64,000 nt of DNA from Planctomycetaceae bacterium (GTDB lineage Bacteria > Planctomycetota > Planctomycetia > Pirellulales > Pirellulaceae). The DNA lies in contig CANHVO010000001.1 in NCBI GenBank assembly GCA_947463915.1, forward strand, positions 37,359 through 101,358, in the 5' to 3' direction. How positions within the stretch are numbered: the stretch's first letter is position 1; each line of letters starts with the position of its first letter. The position numbers and the translations under genes are program-made. The notes beneath the pieces are model-generated. The model saw only the letters and a program-made list of their open reading frames with translations, did no database searches and was not told the origin of the DNA. Below are positions 1-10,500 of this stretch, piece by piece.

Positions 1-3000
1 TCTGTTCAAGGTGGTATCTCACCCGCAACGCAGGGAGGTGGCGGTATTCTGTCCATCGGCAACTTAGATCTCGACCAAGCCATTCTAAGAAACAACACAG
101 CCTTAGGCCTAACTGCTGAGACCCCAATCTTTGGAGGCGCAATTGCGTCCTGGAACGGCAATACATTGATCAACCAATCATGGCTCACAGAAAACAAAAG
201 TGATTTCGGGGGAGCCCTTTATTATGGCGGTATTGCAACTGCAACGGTTTTACGGAGTACCATTGATACCAATACGGGAGGAGGCATTTACTCAACTTCT
301 TCGGAAAATGGGAAGGTTGAAGATTCGACTTTGTCGTCGAACTCAGGCGGTTATGGCGCGATCGCGAATGGTATACAGAATGGTTTTTTGTTTGCAAACC
401 GCTCTAGCTTCCCCACGTCGCTTAGCGCCGACGGTCGGTTCGTGGTGTTTGAGTCGGGGGCAAGCAATCTGGTTTCTGGAGACACAAACGGAGTTGGAGA
501 TATCTTCGTGTACGATCGTACAACGGGGAAGGTCGAGCGGGTCAGCGTCAGCGACTCTGGAGTGCAAGGCGATTTCGGCAGTAATTCCCCATCGCTAAGC
601 GCGAATGGTCGCTACGTTACCTTCTTTTCGCTTGCACGCAATCTAGTTTCCGGAGATTCTAACGGAGCGGATGACATCTTCGTGTTCGATCGTACGACGA
701 AGAAGGTCGAGAGGGTAAGTATCAGCGACGCCGGCGTCGAAGGCAATTCCAGTAGTTTTTCCCCATCGCTTAGCGAAGACGGTCGCTACGTTACCTTCGA
801 ATCGTACGCAAGCAATTTAGTCCCCGGAGACACTAACGGAGTAAATGACATCTTCGTGTACGATCGTACAACGAGGAAGATCGAGCGAGTAAGTGTCAGC
901 GACGAAAGCGTCGAAGGCAAGTCCGGTAGTTTTTCCCCATCGCTTAGCGCGGACGGTCGCTACGTTACCTTCGAATCGTACGCAAGCAATTTAGTTGCCG
1001 GAGATACTAACGGAGTTCGAGATATCTTCGTGTACGATCGTACAACGAGGAAGATCGAGCGGGTCAGCGTCAGCGACGCTGGCGAGCAAGGCAACGACAT
1101 AAGCATTTCCCCATCTCTTAGCGCCGACGGTCGCTATGTTACCTTCGACTCGTACGCAATCAATCTTGTCCCGGGAGACACTAACGAACTATCTGATATC
1201 TTCGTATATGATCGTACAAACAAGAAGATCGAGCGTGTCAATCTTGGCGACTCTGGAGTGCAAGGCGATTTCGATAGTTATTCCCCATTGCTTAGCGAGG
1301 ACGGTCGTTACGTCACTTTCTATTCGGATGCCAGCAATTTAGTCCCCGGAGACACAAACGGAGTAGCTGATATCTTCGTGTTCGATCGTACAACGGAAAA
1401 GATCGAGCGGGTCAGTGTTAGCGACACTGGCGAGCAAGGCAATAACAATAGCCGTTTCTCTTCGATTAGCGAGGACGGTCGATTTGTGGCTTTCTATTCG
1501 GATTCAAGTAATCTAGTCAATGGGGATATTAACAAAGTCGGTGACGTTTACTTGTACGATCTTACATCGCGGTCGATCGAGTCAAGTACCATTCGACCCA
1601 TCAAATCTGTAATTGAAGTCATAAGTTCGACCATCGCATTTACATCGGTCGCTATCGTGAATTCAGCCGTCTATGGCGACGTGAAGGTCAATAATTCGCT
1701 ATTCGTTCCGAATACGGTGAACTCGGATCTCACTAGCCGTCTACCACCCGCTGATTCATATAGCAATATTTTTTTAGCCCCAGCCCAGTCTAGCTTTATT
1801 TCTTTGTTGCAGCGTTCAGGAACTCTCCCACCAGTCCATCACTTGATTAATGGTAATCCTGCAATCAATTCTGCAGTTCCATCGCGCAACGGTTCGCCCG
1901 ATCAACTGGGGAATATTCGCGTAATTTCCGATGTTGGTGCAGTCGAAGCCACCAACGCGTCCATTGGTGGGAAAGTTTATCTGGATGCAAATCACAATGG
2001 TAGATTCGATACGGGAGAACGGGGGATTCCTGACGTGACAATTAACGTCACTGGCGCCACGAACGCGGTAATCACGAGTCGAGTCGATAATTCTGAAACA
2101 CCACTTGTCAACGAGAGTGGCTTGTTGGATTTAACGGAATTGCCTGTTGGTGTCCACAATTTTGATGCTCAAGTGATTCCTGGTTGGTCCAAGGCAGTTC
2201 CATCCTTGAAAGTTATAGGAAGCGAGGCATTTTCCTTTGGCTTTCCACCGTCGCTGAATGCTGATGGTCGCTATGTGACCTTTTCCTCGGTTGCTAGCAA
2301 TCTCGTCCCGGGAGACACTAACGGAGTTGCTGATGTCTTCGTGTACGATCAAAAAACGGAGAAGATCGAAAGGGTAAGTGTCAGCGACGCTGGTGAGCAA
2401 GGCAATGACCAAAGTTTTGCACCATCGCTGAGCAAAGATGGGCGTTTCGTGACCTTCCACTCGGTTGCAAATAATCTTGTCCCTGGGGATACTACCGGAC
2501 AGTTTGATGTTTTCGTGTACGATCGAACCACGAAGAAGATCGAACGGGTTAGCGTCAGCAATACTGGCGGCCAAGGAAGTTCGCAAAGCGATTCCCCGTC
2601 GCTTAGCGCTGATGGTCGCTACGTTACCTTCGGATCGAGAGCAAGCAATCTTGTCCCGGGAGATACTAACGACGTGGCTGATATCTTCGTGTACGATCGC
2701 ACAACGAAAAATATCGAACGAGTCAATGTGAGCGCAGTTGGCGAACAAGGCAATGGCAATAGCTATTTCCCGTCGCTTAGCGCTGACGGCCGCTATGTTA
2801 CCTTCGAATCGATCGCAAGCAATCTAGTCCCAGCAGACACAAACGAGGTTTTTGATATCTTCGTGTACGATCGTACAACGAAGAGTATCGAACGAGTCAA
2901 TGTGAGCGCAGTTGAAGAGCAAGGCACTCTCAATAGCTATTCCCCGTCGCTAAGCGCTGACGGTCGCTACGTTGCCTTCGGCTCGTACGCCAGCAATCTT

Positions 3001-6000
3001 GTCCCGGGGGATACTAACGACGTGGCTGATATCTTCGTGTACGATCGTACAACGAAGAAGATCGAGCGGGTAAGTGTCAACGATGCTGACGAGCAAGGCA
3101 ATTTCAATAGCTTTTACCCGTCGCTTAGCGCAGACGGTCGATTTGTATCCTTCGAATCGTACGCGAGCAATCTGATCCCGGGCGACACAAACGAAGTAGC
3201 TGATATTTTTGTGTGTGATCGCACCACGAAGAAAATCACGCGGGTCAGTGTCGGCGACTCTGGAGCTCAAGGCGATTTCGATAGCTATTCCCCGTTGCTT
3301 AGCGCAGACGGTCGATACGTCACTTTTTATTCCAATGCCAGCAATCTAGTCGCCGGAGCTCTTAACGGACTTTCCAATACCTTTGTTACTTACAACCCGT
3401 TGGCGGGCACTGGACAGTCGCTGGAGCTACAGGCTGGCGATGTCTACACAGATCTCAACATTGGTCTCGTACCAGACCCGGGTATGATTGATGGGAAAGC
3501 ATTTGAAGATACTGTTGCAAATGGTGTTTTCGATTCAGGTGAAACAGCCGTCGCCAACACGATTGTCTTCCTGGACCTCAACGTGAACGGCGTGCTGGAT
3601 GCTGGCGAGAGATCGGTCATTACCACTTCCGATGGTACATATCAGTTTTCCAAAATAGACTCCTATCAATCATACTCAATCGTCATCAAAATCCCAAATG
3701 GTTACGAACAAATCTCGCCAAGCGCCAGTGACAAGTTCGTGTGGAATATTTTCCTTCCTGCGGGTGGCACCGTCGCTAATCGTGATTTTGCATTTCGTAA
3801 AGTGCAGTCAACCGGGCAGTCGAGCGCATCAGCCGTAAGCGGACGTCTTTATGACGATCGCAATGGCAACAAGGTGTTCGACGCAGGAGATATACCCATT
3901 GCCAATCGGGAGGTTTATCTCGATGCGACCAACTTTGGGACGCGTGATTCCGATGAGCCCCGTGTTCTGACGGATGCTCAAGGGTTGTATTCCATAGATG
4001 GTCTCAGCTCACGCACGGTTGCAGTTACCACTACCCTTGATGAGACGCTCTCGCATGTTTCGCCGCTTGGTAGCAATTTCAGTCTTCAAAAGTTTCCTTT
4101 ATTTAGAAACCTCCAGCCCTTTGGAAATCCACAGGCGATCGCTGCCGGTGATTTTAACTTCGATGGATTTCAAGATGTCGCTGTTGCCCTCGGCGAAGGG
4201 AACAAACTGAGCATCCGATTGAACGACAAACTAGGTGGATTTCTACCGGACGCGATCGATATCGATCTTGGAAACGATGGTGCTGGGCCAACCGCTCTTG
4301 TTGTCGGACAGTTTGATAATGATGCAAAACTCGATGTCGCTCTCACCGCTAACTATGCCTCTAAAGTTACCGTCCTGCTCAACTTCAATCCAGCAACCAA
4401 GTCTTTTGCTTCGCAATCCGCTGTTGCTGTAGGTCTGTTGCCCATCGACATTGTTGCTGGACAGTTTGGTGGTGATGCAAAACTGGATTTGGTCGTCGTT
4501 AACAAGGGAGCAGGCACCGTTGGATCGACCGTGCAAGTATTAACCAACAATGGCAACGGTGTATTCTCTGCCGGTCCTCCTATTCCTACTGGAGGTAAAG
4601 ATTCGGTATCCCTCGTGGCAGGGAATTTTACAGGTGACGCGAACTTGGACGTCGCAGTGGTTCATGCAAGTCCCTCGGCAACAAACACGCCGTTTGGTGG
4701 CGTGACCGTCTTACGCGGGAACGGTGCCGGTGATCTGAACCTGGAGGCCAGTTACTATCAAGTCGGAGCCGTCCCGATTGATTCGGTCACGGCTGATTTT
4801 AATAGTGACGGGCGGGCGGATATCGCCGTTGCCAATTTTAGCTCGAATTCGATCTCGATTCTCCTCGGACAAGCTAACGGGACGTTCCGCGTGCAGTCCG
4901 CCATCCTCGGAACGGCCAGTGGTGCATTCGATATCGCACTCGGTGACATCGATAACGATGGTGATACCGATGTGATCGCAAGCAATTTGGTCGACCGAAA
5001 CATCTCGATCTTCCGCAATGTGGGCGTCGATACACCAACGGGAGATGTTCGGTTTGAACCGTTAGAAAACGTCGGTTTAGGGCAGTTCGCGTTGGCGCAG
5101 CGAATGCCGCTGGTCGTCGCAAATCTTGACAACGACACGTCCGGACCAGCAGGAACAGGAACCGTTGATATCGTCACAATTCCTCAGAGAACAGACACGC
5201 TTCACGTACTCAAGAACAAACTCGTCAATGGAACGCGACGTGTTGCGTTGACAGGGCTGAATCGCGTTTCCGGCTTGGATTTTATTATTAAGTCCGCGAT
5301 CCTTCCGCCGTTGTTTAACGAGATCACCAACCCTGCAGCGATTGTTGAGGACTCTGTAGAACAGTTGATATCGATTACCGGCATCAAGAAAGGCCGAGCA
5401 ACTGGACCAGCGTTGCGTTTCACTACAACCAGTTCTAACCCGGCCCTGATCGCTAGCCCTTTGGTATCCTTCACTGACGGAAGCGGTAGTGCGACGCTTC
5501 GATATACGACCACTCCAAATGCAAATGGGGCTTCGGTCATAACCCTACGTGCAATCGATGCTGGGGCGAACCAAACGTTTGATGACGATGATGATGGTGT
5601 TTTCGAACGAACCTTTACGGTGACTGTTTTGGCGGTGAATGATGCACCGACCATGACCATCCCGCCAATAACGACGGTGACGCAGAAGGCAGGTGCTCAA
5701 TCGATCGCCAATTTCGTTACCGGGATTTCACCCGGCGGTGGCAGCGACGAGTCGGGGCAAATACTCTCCGCGTTCACGGTGACAACCGACGCAAGTTTTT
5801 TTACTGTGCAGCCATCGATTGATGCCAGTGGGGCACTCTTGTTTACTCCGAATTCAAACAATTCGGGCAGCGTGATTGTCACCGTGACGCTTACAGACAA
5901 CGGTGGACGTGCCAGCGGTGGTGTTGATAGTACGACGCGCAACTTCGTGATCAACATTTTGCCGGTGAATGATTCGCCTTCATTCAATCTGGGTGAGGAT

Positions 6001-7173
6001 CTATTTGTTGAGGCGAGCGCCGGGTTACAAACGCATAGCGGATTTGCGACTGGCTTCCTGCCTGGCGGTGGTTCCGATGAAGCGTCACAATCAATTGCCG
6101 AGTACGTCGTGACCGTCGATACGCCACGGATATTTGAGGTGCTTCCGAAGATCGACAAATTGGGGACGCTTACCTTTACGCCTGCTCTGGATCGAAGCGG
6201 CATTGCGATCGTTAGTGTTCGTGTTCGTGACGATGGCGGTACGCTCAATGGAGGTAACGATCTTTCCGTTGTAAAAACATTCAGAATCGTTAGCGGTGCG
6301 GCCAAGACGATCAAGCTCAATGCGTCTGAGCTTGGGGCTCACGAAGTTGCAATCCGAAATGGATTGCTCACAGTCACTTCGGGTGGCAATACCATCTGGA
6401 GTTTGCCGGCTGCGGATATTTCCAAGATAACAACCGTCGATGGTATTGGAGCGACCCTGTATGAAGTTGCAGTGCCAATTGTCAATCTGCCCGGGACGAT
6501 TCGTTTCACTGGTGCAGGCAAACCGATTGAACTCATCGTCGATCGAACGGCCGTCGATTTGAGTGTCTTGACCTCGGACAAATTGTTTGGAATGGAAGTC
6601 ATCGACTTGCAAGCCGCTGGGCCAAATTCCTTGGCATTTCGATCGACGGATGTGAGTGCACTCAACGGGTCCAAAACACTTCGTATTCTGATGGACAGCG
6701 CCGACACGCTTTCAACTCTTGGAAGCTGGGTGGCTCAGGCTGGACGGGTAGAAAACGGCGTATGGGTCCAGCCGTTCACCAATGCAAGTGCAAGAATTGA
6801 GGTGATCAGCGCAACTCCTTGGCAGAACAAAGTAAATCGTTTCGACGTCGATAGCGATCTCACCTTATCCCCGCTGGATGTTTTGGTCTTGGTCAACTTG
6901 ATCAACGCCAATAGTTTTCCAAACGGTCAACTTCCAGCACGCGGTAGCACTCAACCGGATGGTTTCTTTGATCCCGATGGAGACAATTCCTTAGGGCCAT
7001 TGGATGTCCTTACGCTGATCAATGAAATTAATCGAGGCAGCGGAGGGACAGGCGGCGAAGGAGAGAATCGCTCACAGTGGGTCGATGAAGTGATGGCAAC
7101 GGAGTTTGGGAAATGGGGTGTGGAGATGCGGCCGGTGGGCTTAGCGAGACGCAAGCTTGGGAATCGTCGCTAA
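1..7173 (+). CDS. Giant multidomain dockerin protein 1 (5'-truncated; subtilase N-terminus outside window)
   Basis: The ORF track starts at 166, but the frame is open back to base 1, and bases 1-165 encode beta-helix sequence (GGGGILS, LRNNTA) matching the same place in the three downstream paralogues. The gene therefore enters from the left, and the protease part should lie upstream. In order: beta-helix coils, propeller 1 (about nt 415-1587), end of the beta-helix domain (about 1600-1950, ending DVGAVE), SdrD_B-like domain (from 1960) split by propeller 2 (2248-3396), two more SdrD_B-like modules (3480-4080), FG-GAP repeats (4120-5200), VNDAP Ig/cadherin-like modules (5290-6290), a C-terminal beta domain, a type I dockerin (about 6835-7050; paired SPLDVL/GPLDVL helices) and a basic tail (RRKLGNRR). 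It is probably secreted and surface-bound. It is the most internally repetitive of the four paralogues. Confidence 0.93.
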   Translation, partial: SVQGGISPATQGGGGILSIGNLDLDQAILRNNTALGLTAETPIFGGAIASWNGNTLINQSWLTENKSDFGGALYYGGIATATVLRSTIDTNTGGGIYSTSSENGKVEDSTLSSNSGGYGAIANGIQNGFLFANRSSFPTSLSADGRFVVFESGASNLVSGDTNGVGDIFVYDRTTGKVERVSVSDSGVQGDFGSNSPSLSANGRYVTFFSLARNLVSGDSNGADDIFVFDRTTKKVERVSISDAGVEGNSSSFSPSLSEDGRYVTFESYASNLVPGDTNGVNDIFVYDRTTRKIERVSVSDESVEGKSGSFSPSLSADGRYVTFESYASNLVAGDTNGVRDIFVYDRTTRKIERVSVSDAGEQGNDISISPSLSADGRYVTFDSYAINLVPGDTNELSDIFVYDRTNKKIERVNLGDSGVQGDFDSYSPLLSEDGRYVTFYSDASNLVPGDTNGVADIFVFDRTTEKIERVSVSDTGEQGNNNSRFSSISEDGRFVAFYSDSSNLVNGDINKVGDVYLYDLTSRSIESSTIRPIKSVIEVISSTIAFTSVAIVNSAVYGDVKVNNSLFVPNTVNSDLTSRLPPADSYSNIFLAPAQSSFISLLQRSGTLPPVHHLINGNPAINSAVPSRNGSPDQLGNIRVISDVGAVEATNASIGGKVYLDANHNGRFDTGERGIPDVTINVTGATNAVITSRVDNSETPLVNESGLLDLTELPVGVHNFDAQVIPGWSKAVPSLKVIGSEAFSFGFPPSLNADGRYVTFSSVASNLVPGDTNGVADVFVYDQKTEKIERVSVSDAGEQGNDQSFAPSLSKDGRFVTFHSVANNLVPGDTTGQFDVFVYDRTTKKIERVSVSNTGGQGSSQSDSPSLSADGRYVTFGSRASNLVPGDTNDVADIFVYDRTTKNIERVNVSAVGEQGNGNSYFPSLSADGRYVTFESIASNLVPADTNEVFDIFVYDRTTKSIERVNVSAVEEQGTLNSYSPSLSADGRYVAFGSYASNLVPGDTNDVADIFVYDRTTKKIERVSVNDADEQGNFNSFYPSLSADGRFVSFESYASNLIPGDTNEVADIFVCDRTTKKITRVSVGDSGAQGDFDSYSPLLSADGRYVTFYSNASNLVAGALNGLSNTFVTYNPLAGTGQSLELQAGDVYTDLNIGLVPDPGMIDGKAFEDTVANGVFDSGETAVANTIVFLDLNVNGVLDAGERSVITTSDGTYQFSKIDSYQSYSIVIKIPNGYEQISPSASDKFVWNIFLPAGGTVANRDFAFRKVQSTGQSSASAVSGRLYDDRNGNKVFDAGDIPIANREVYLDATNFGTRDSDEPRVLTDAQGLYSIDGLSSRTVAVTTTLDETLSHVSPLGSNFSLQKFPLFRNLQPFGNPQAIAAGDFNFDGFQDVAVALGEGNKLSIRLNDKLGGFLPDAIDIDLGNDGAGPTALVVGQFDNDAKLDVALTANYASKVTVLLNFNPATKSFASQSAVAVGLLPIDIVAGQFGGDAKLDLVVVNKGAGTVGSTVQVLTNNGNGVFSAGPPIPTGGKDSVSLVAGNFTGDANLDVAVVHASPSATNTPFGGVTVLRGNGAGDLNLEASYYQVGAVPIDSVTADFNSDGRADIAVANFSSNSISILLGQANGTFRVQSAILGTASGAFDIALGDIDNDGDTDVIASNLVDRNISIFRNVGVDTPTGDVRFEPLENVGLGQFALAQRMPLVVANLDNDTSGPAGTGTVDIVTIPQRTDTLHVLKNKLVNGTRRVALTGLNRVSGLDFIIKSAILPPLFNEITNPAAIVEDSVEQLISITGIKKGRATGPALRFTTTSSNPALIASPLVSFTDGSGSATLRYTTTPNANGASVITLRAIDAGANQTFDDDDDGVFERTFTVTVLAVNDAPTMTIPPITTVTQKAGAQSIANFVTGISPGGGSDESGQILSAFTVTTDASFFTVQPSIDASGALLFTPNSNNSGSVIVTVTLTDNGGRASGGVDSTTRNFVINILPVNDSPSFNLGEDLFVEASAGLQTHSGFATGFLPGGGSDEASQSIAEYVVTVDTPRIFEVLPKIDKLGTLTFTPALDRSGIAIVSVRVRDDGGTLNGGNDLSVVKTFRIVSGAAKTIKLNASELGAHEVAIRNGLLTVTSGGNTIWSLPAADISKITTVDGIGATLYEVAVPIVNLPGTIRFTGAGKPIELIVDRTAVDLSVLTSDKLFGMEVIDLQAAGPNSLAFRSTDVSALNGSKTLRILMDSADTLSTLGSWVAQAGRVENGVWVQPFTNASARIEVISATPWQNKVNRFDVDSDLTLSPLDVLVLVNLINANSFPNGQLPARGSTQPDGFFDPDGDNSLGPLDVLTLINEINRGSGGTGGEGENRSQWVDEVMATEFGKWGVEMRPVGLARRKLGNRR
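415..1587 (+). repeat. Seven tandem 174-bp (58-aa) propeller units, block 1
   Basis: The 'GRYVTF' codons start at 433, 607, 781, 955, 1129, 1303 and 1477, exactly 174 bp apart. Each unit encodes a PD40/TolB-like blade: SxSxDGRxVxFxSxASNLV, then GDTNGxxDIFVYDR, then a KIERVSV strand. Seven units fit one seven-bladed beta-propeller. Units keep long identical stretches, and the block interrupts a beta-helix domain. Confidence 0.93.
2248..3396 (+). repeat. Seven tandem 174-bp (58-aa) propeller units, block 2
   Basis: The same unit recurs with Gly codons at 2266, 2440, 2614, 2788, 2962, 3136 and 3310, again exactly 174 bp apart. It encodes the same PD40-like blade as block 1 and shares identical nucleotide stretches with it, for example the codons for IFVYDRTTKKIE. 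The block lies inside an SdrD_B-like domain: a P-x-W-S-x-x-x-P strand precedes it and an AGDVYTDLNIG strand follows. Confidence 0.93.
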
Positions 7174-7260
7174 GCACATCGTCATGTGTTTTATCGAACG
7201 ATTAGCCGATGGGCACTAGTGCTAAAAGTCTTAAGTCCCTTCCACTTGCTTGAAGCAAAC

Positions 7261-7318
7261 TGAGCCTGAGGCGCTAGCCGATTTCCAGAGGCGTGGCTCG
7301 GCTAGCGCCTCAGGCTCA
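7261..7318. repeat. REP-like palindrome, family 1, copy 1
   Basis: Perfect 21-bp inverted repeat with arms 7261-7281 and 7298-7318 (core GAGCCTGAGGCGCTAGCCGA) around a 16-nt loop TTTCCAGAGGCGTGGC. Identical arms occur at 17545-17602, where the loop is nearly the reverse complement, so that copy is in the opposite orientation. There is no T-tract, so it is not a clear intrinsic terminator. Confidence 0.93.
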
Positions 7319-7363
7319 ATTGAAGTCGAATGAAAAAAAACGGAAGGAACTTCCGGTTTCTAG

Positions 7364-7386
7364 CACTAGCTTGCGCGTCGTGCTAG
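7364..7386. repeat. REP-like family 2, single arm
   Basis: CACTAGCTTGCGCGTCGTGC followed by TAG. The same sequence is one arm of the larger elements near 42405-42428 and 58674-58696. Here only one arm is present, ahead of giant gene 2. Confidence 0.8.
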
Positions 7387-7560
7387 GTTTGTTAGCCCCC
7401 TCCGCTTGCCAAGGGCCAAATAGATTCAGTGGGAATGCCATCCAGAATCCCAAAAAAGGACTGGAAAGCCAAGTTATTCTCGAGTTATTGATTAAAATCC
7501 ATCCCCACTGGAAATTTCAAATTGAAATCAGCCCACTCGCATTTGGCATTAACGACATTT

Positions 7561-10500
7561 ATGAAGCGACGATCCCCCGGCATCCCTAAACGAAGACGAC
7601 CACTTGGGCTTGAACAATTGGAGTCGCGAAGGCTTCTTGCGAGTGATCTTGTAGGGAATTACGACCAACCTACCGCGGCTTGGTACGAGAGTTGGGATCA
7701 CGATTCGGAGTTTTTAGCAAACATCGCGAAAGGGCTTCCCGCTACGGAATGGTATTCTCAGTTTGTTGGTCCTCGCCAATATCAGCTTAACGACTGGATC
7801 GTTCGGCTTTCTCGCGACGAAACGCAATCGGAGCCGGACCCGAACCATGTGTCCAATCTCCTTGGCACTGACACTGTGTCGTTTCAAGTGGTTGCAGGCC
7901 TCGGATTGCCGGGAATGCTTCATGTCCAAAGCCTATCGCGAGACGCAAAACTAGCCGAAGCGGCCCTGGCCCAGAACTCCAACGTTTTAACGTATTCATT
8001 CAATGAAAAAGTCACCGGCCAAGTCACGCCGAATGATCCTGAATTCTCCAACATGACAGGGTTGCATAATGTAGGACAGTTCGGGGCAACGGTCGATGCA
8101 GACATCGACGCTCCAGAAGCGTGGGACATTACCAAGGGAAGTCCTAGCGTGGTGGTTGGAGTGATCGATTCGGGTATCGACGTAACTCACCCGGACCTCT
8201 ACTTGAACATTTGGATCAATCAAGGCGAAATTCCCGCTGCCAAGCGAAATGCTCTTGTTGATACGGACGCAGACGGACTTTTTACGTTCTACGATTTGAA
8301 TGCGAGCGTTAATGCAACTCTCACTCGCGACCTGAACAACAACGGTTACATCGATGCAATCGATTTGCTGCAAGATCCACTGTGGGCGGAAGGCATCGAT
8401 ACCGACAACAATGGTTTTGTTGACGATTTCTTTGGCTGGAATTTCCGAAGCAATTCGAACGAACCATTTGCATCCAATGACCCGCGCGATGCTTTGGGGC
8501 ATGGAACTCACGTGGCAGGGACCATTGGGGCGATCGGCAACAATGGGCTGGGTGTAACCGGCATCAACTGGCGTACATCGCTGATGTCGCTCAAGTTCCT
8601 TGATGAGAACAACCAAGGGGATACTGCATCAGCCATTTCGGCCATCAACTACGCGACGATGATGCGATCGCAATTTGGCACCAACGTGCGGGTTCTTAAC
8701 AATAGTTGGGGGCAACCAGGCGGTCCCAATCTAGCGCTGCAATCGGCAATTCAATCAAGCGGCGAATCAGGAATCTTGTTCGTTGCTGCGGCTGGAAACG
8801 GAAATCTTATCGGGCAAGGCATCGACAATGATAGAACCCCTTTCTATCCTGCAAGCTACGACCTGCCCACCATTTTGACCGTTGCAGCAACCGATTCAAA
8901 AGATCGTCTAGCTGCTTTTTCCAACTACGGAGCAACTTCAGTTGATATCGCAGCACCAGGTGTAGGCATTGTCAGCACATTGCCAGGCGGACGATACGGG
9001 ACTGCCAACGGCACCAGTATGGCTACTCCGCATGTCTCAGGAGTCGCTGCGTTACTCTTCGCAGAAATTGGACTAGCTACGGTCGCCGAGGTTCGAAATG
9101 CAATAATTATTCAAGCAGATTCAATTTCACAGAACAATTCGCTAATCCAAGGTAGATTAAATGCCGTTTCCTCTTTGCGTTCAAGCAACTTCGCGCCGAA
9201 TGCTATTCACAACAATCGCAGTGATGTTCGTGTAGCAGGTGCGAACTTCTATACCTTCTCAATTTCTTATTTCGCTCGCGAGATCATCGATGTCACTTCA
9301 CTCGACGACAACGATATCGTTGTCGAACGCAATTGGGGCGCAAGGGATCGCCTCAATGCGAGTCTAGTATCGTCCTCGATCCGGGTTTTAAACGGTGGGA
9401 AAACGGTAACTGCAAACTATACAATCGTTCCGCCGGGAGGGAGTTGGGATACGCTTGATTACGGGGAATATGAGATCGTTATCCAACCAACGCAGATCTT
9501 AGCATTGGAAAGTCACAAAGCTGTTCGTAGTGAGACGATTGGTCGCTTCAAAGTTGAAATCGAGGATCCTAATTTCATCTATGTTAAATCCAAATCAGAC
9601 ATAACCAGTACCAAATCGCTTCGAGATGCCATCGTCGATGCAAACAATGCAGCTCCAACGGCGCGAACGATAATCTTAGATGCTGGTACCTATTCCTTGT
9701 CGAAGCCAGCAATCGTAGACGGAAGCTCCGCTTTTTCAACGCCCTCCACGCTTTCAGGCTGCGGCTTCGGTTCCTCGTCCATTGGCTGGTCGAACGTGAC
9801 TTCGGGGGATTTAGATATACTTGGCAACGTAACTGTGATGGGCGATTCGAGGGCGTCAACAACGATAGACGGTGGGAAAATTGACAGGATTTTTCGCGTT
9901 CACCCTGGCGCAACGCTAAACCTAAGGCAACTGACCTTGACGAATGGAATTTCCGCTAACGGCCGAGGGGGAGATGCAATCCTATCGGCAGGGCAGTTGT
10001 CGATCGAATCTGTCGGGCTCTTTCAAAACGGGGCTCGTGAAACAATCCCAACAGGACCGGGCGGCGGGATCGCAGTTTGGAGTGGAAGTGCCACAATTGC
10101 CAACTCCCAGTTTGAGAGCAACGCGGCTATCGCTGGCGGTGGACTCTTTACCTGCAATGGAGCAACCGCCAATGTTGACACTACTAGCTTCATCGGAAAT
10201 CAGGGAACGAATCGGGGGGGGGCCGTTCTCTCTGCCAATGGAGGTAATCTTAAGGTAAGTAACTCGACGATTGCAGCGAGCAACAGCGGGGCGATCTATG
10301 CAGGAAACGCTTTTGCTTCCCTAGGAAAGTTCGGAGACAGCTTTGCACCTGTCATCAGTGATGACGGGAGGTTTATTGTCTTTATTTCCGATTCGAGCAA
10401 TTTGGTTCCAAACGATACAAACAACGAAGCAGATCTTTTTTTGTATGATCGCCAAGATCAATCCATCATCCGAGTGAATACCTCAAGCTCAGGTAAACAG

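Larger units (their letters stand above)
7174..7560. other. Intergenic region between giant genes 1 and 2
   Basis: No supported gene is present. The region holds a 21-bp-arm palindrome (7261-7318), a short hairpin CGGAAG-gaa-CTTCCG near 7341-7355 and a single copy of the CACTAGCTTGCGCG repeat (7364-7386). The small ORF at 7293-7589 runs through these repeats and into the next gene, so it is not credible. Confidence 0.7.

Noticed and set aside
433-1650. Regular 174-bp repeats as a possible CRISPR or satellite array
   Set aside because: The units are in frame, encode complete propeller blades and have no conserved-repeat/variable-spacer pattern.
2131-2748. Antisense ORF of 205 aa inside giant gene 1
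   Set aside because: It mirrors the 174-bp propeller repeats on the opposite strand. Open antisense frames are a by-product of the repeated codons, and the sense protein has clear domain structure.
7522-7560. Upstream ATG start for giant protein 2
   Set aside because: The extra 13 residues have no counterpart in the paralogues. The ATG at 7561 gives a basic N-terminus before the LEPR-XLL-type motif, as in proteins 3 and 4.
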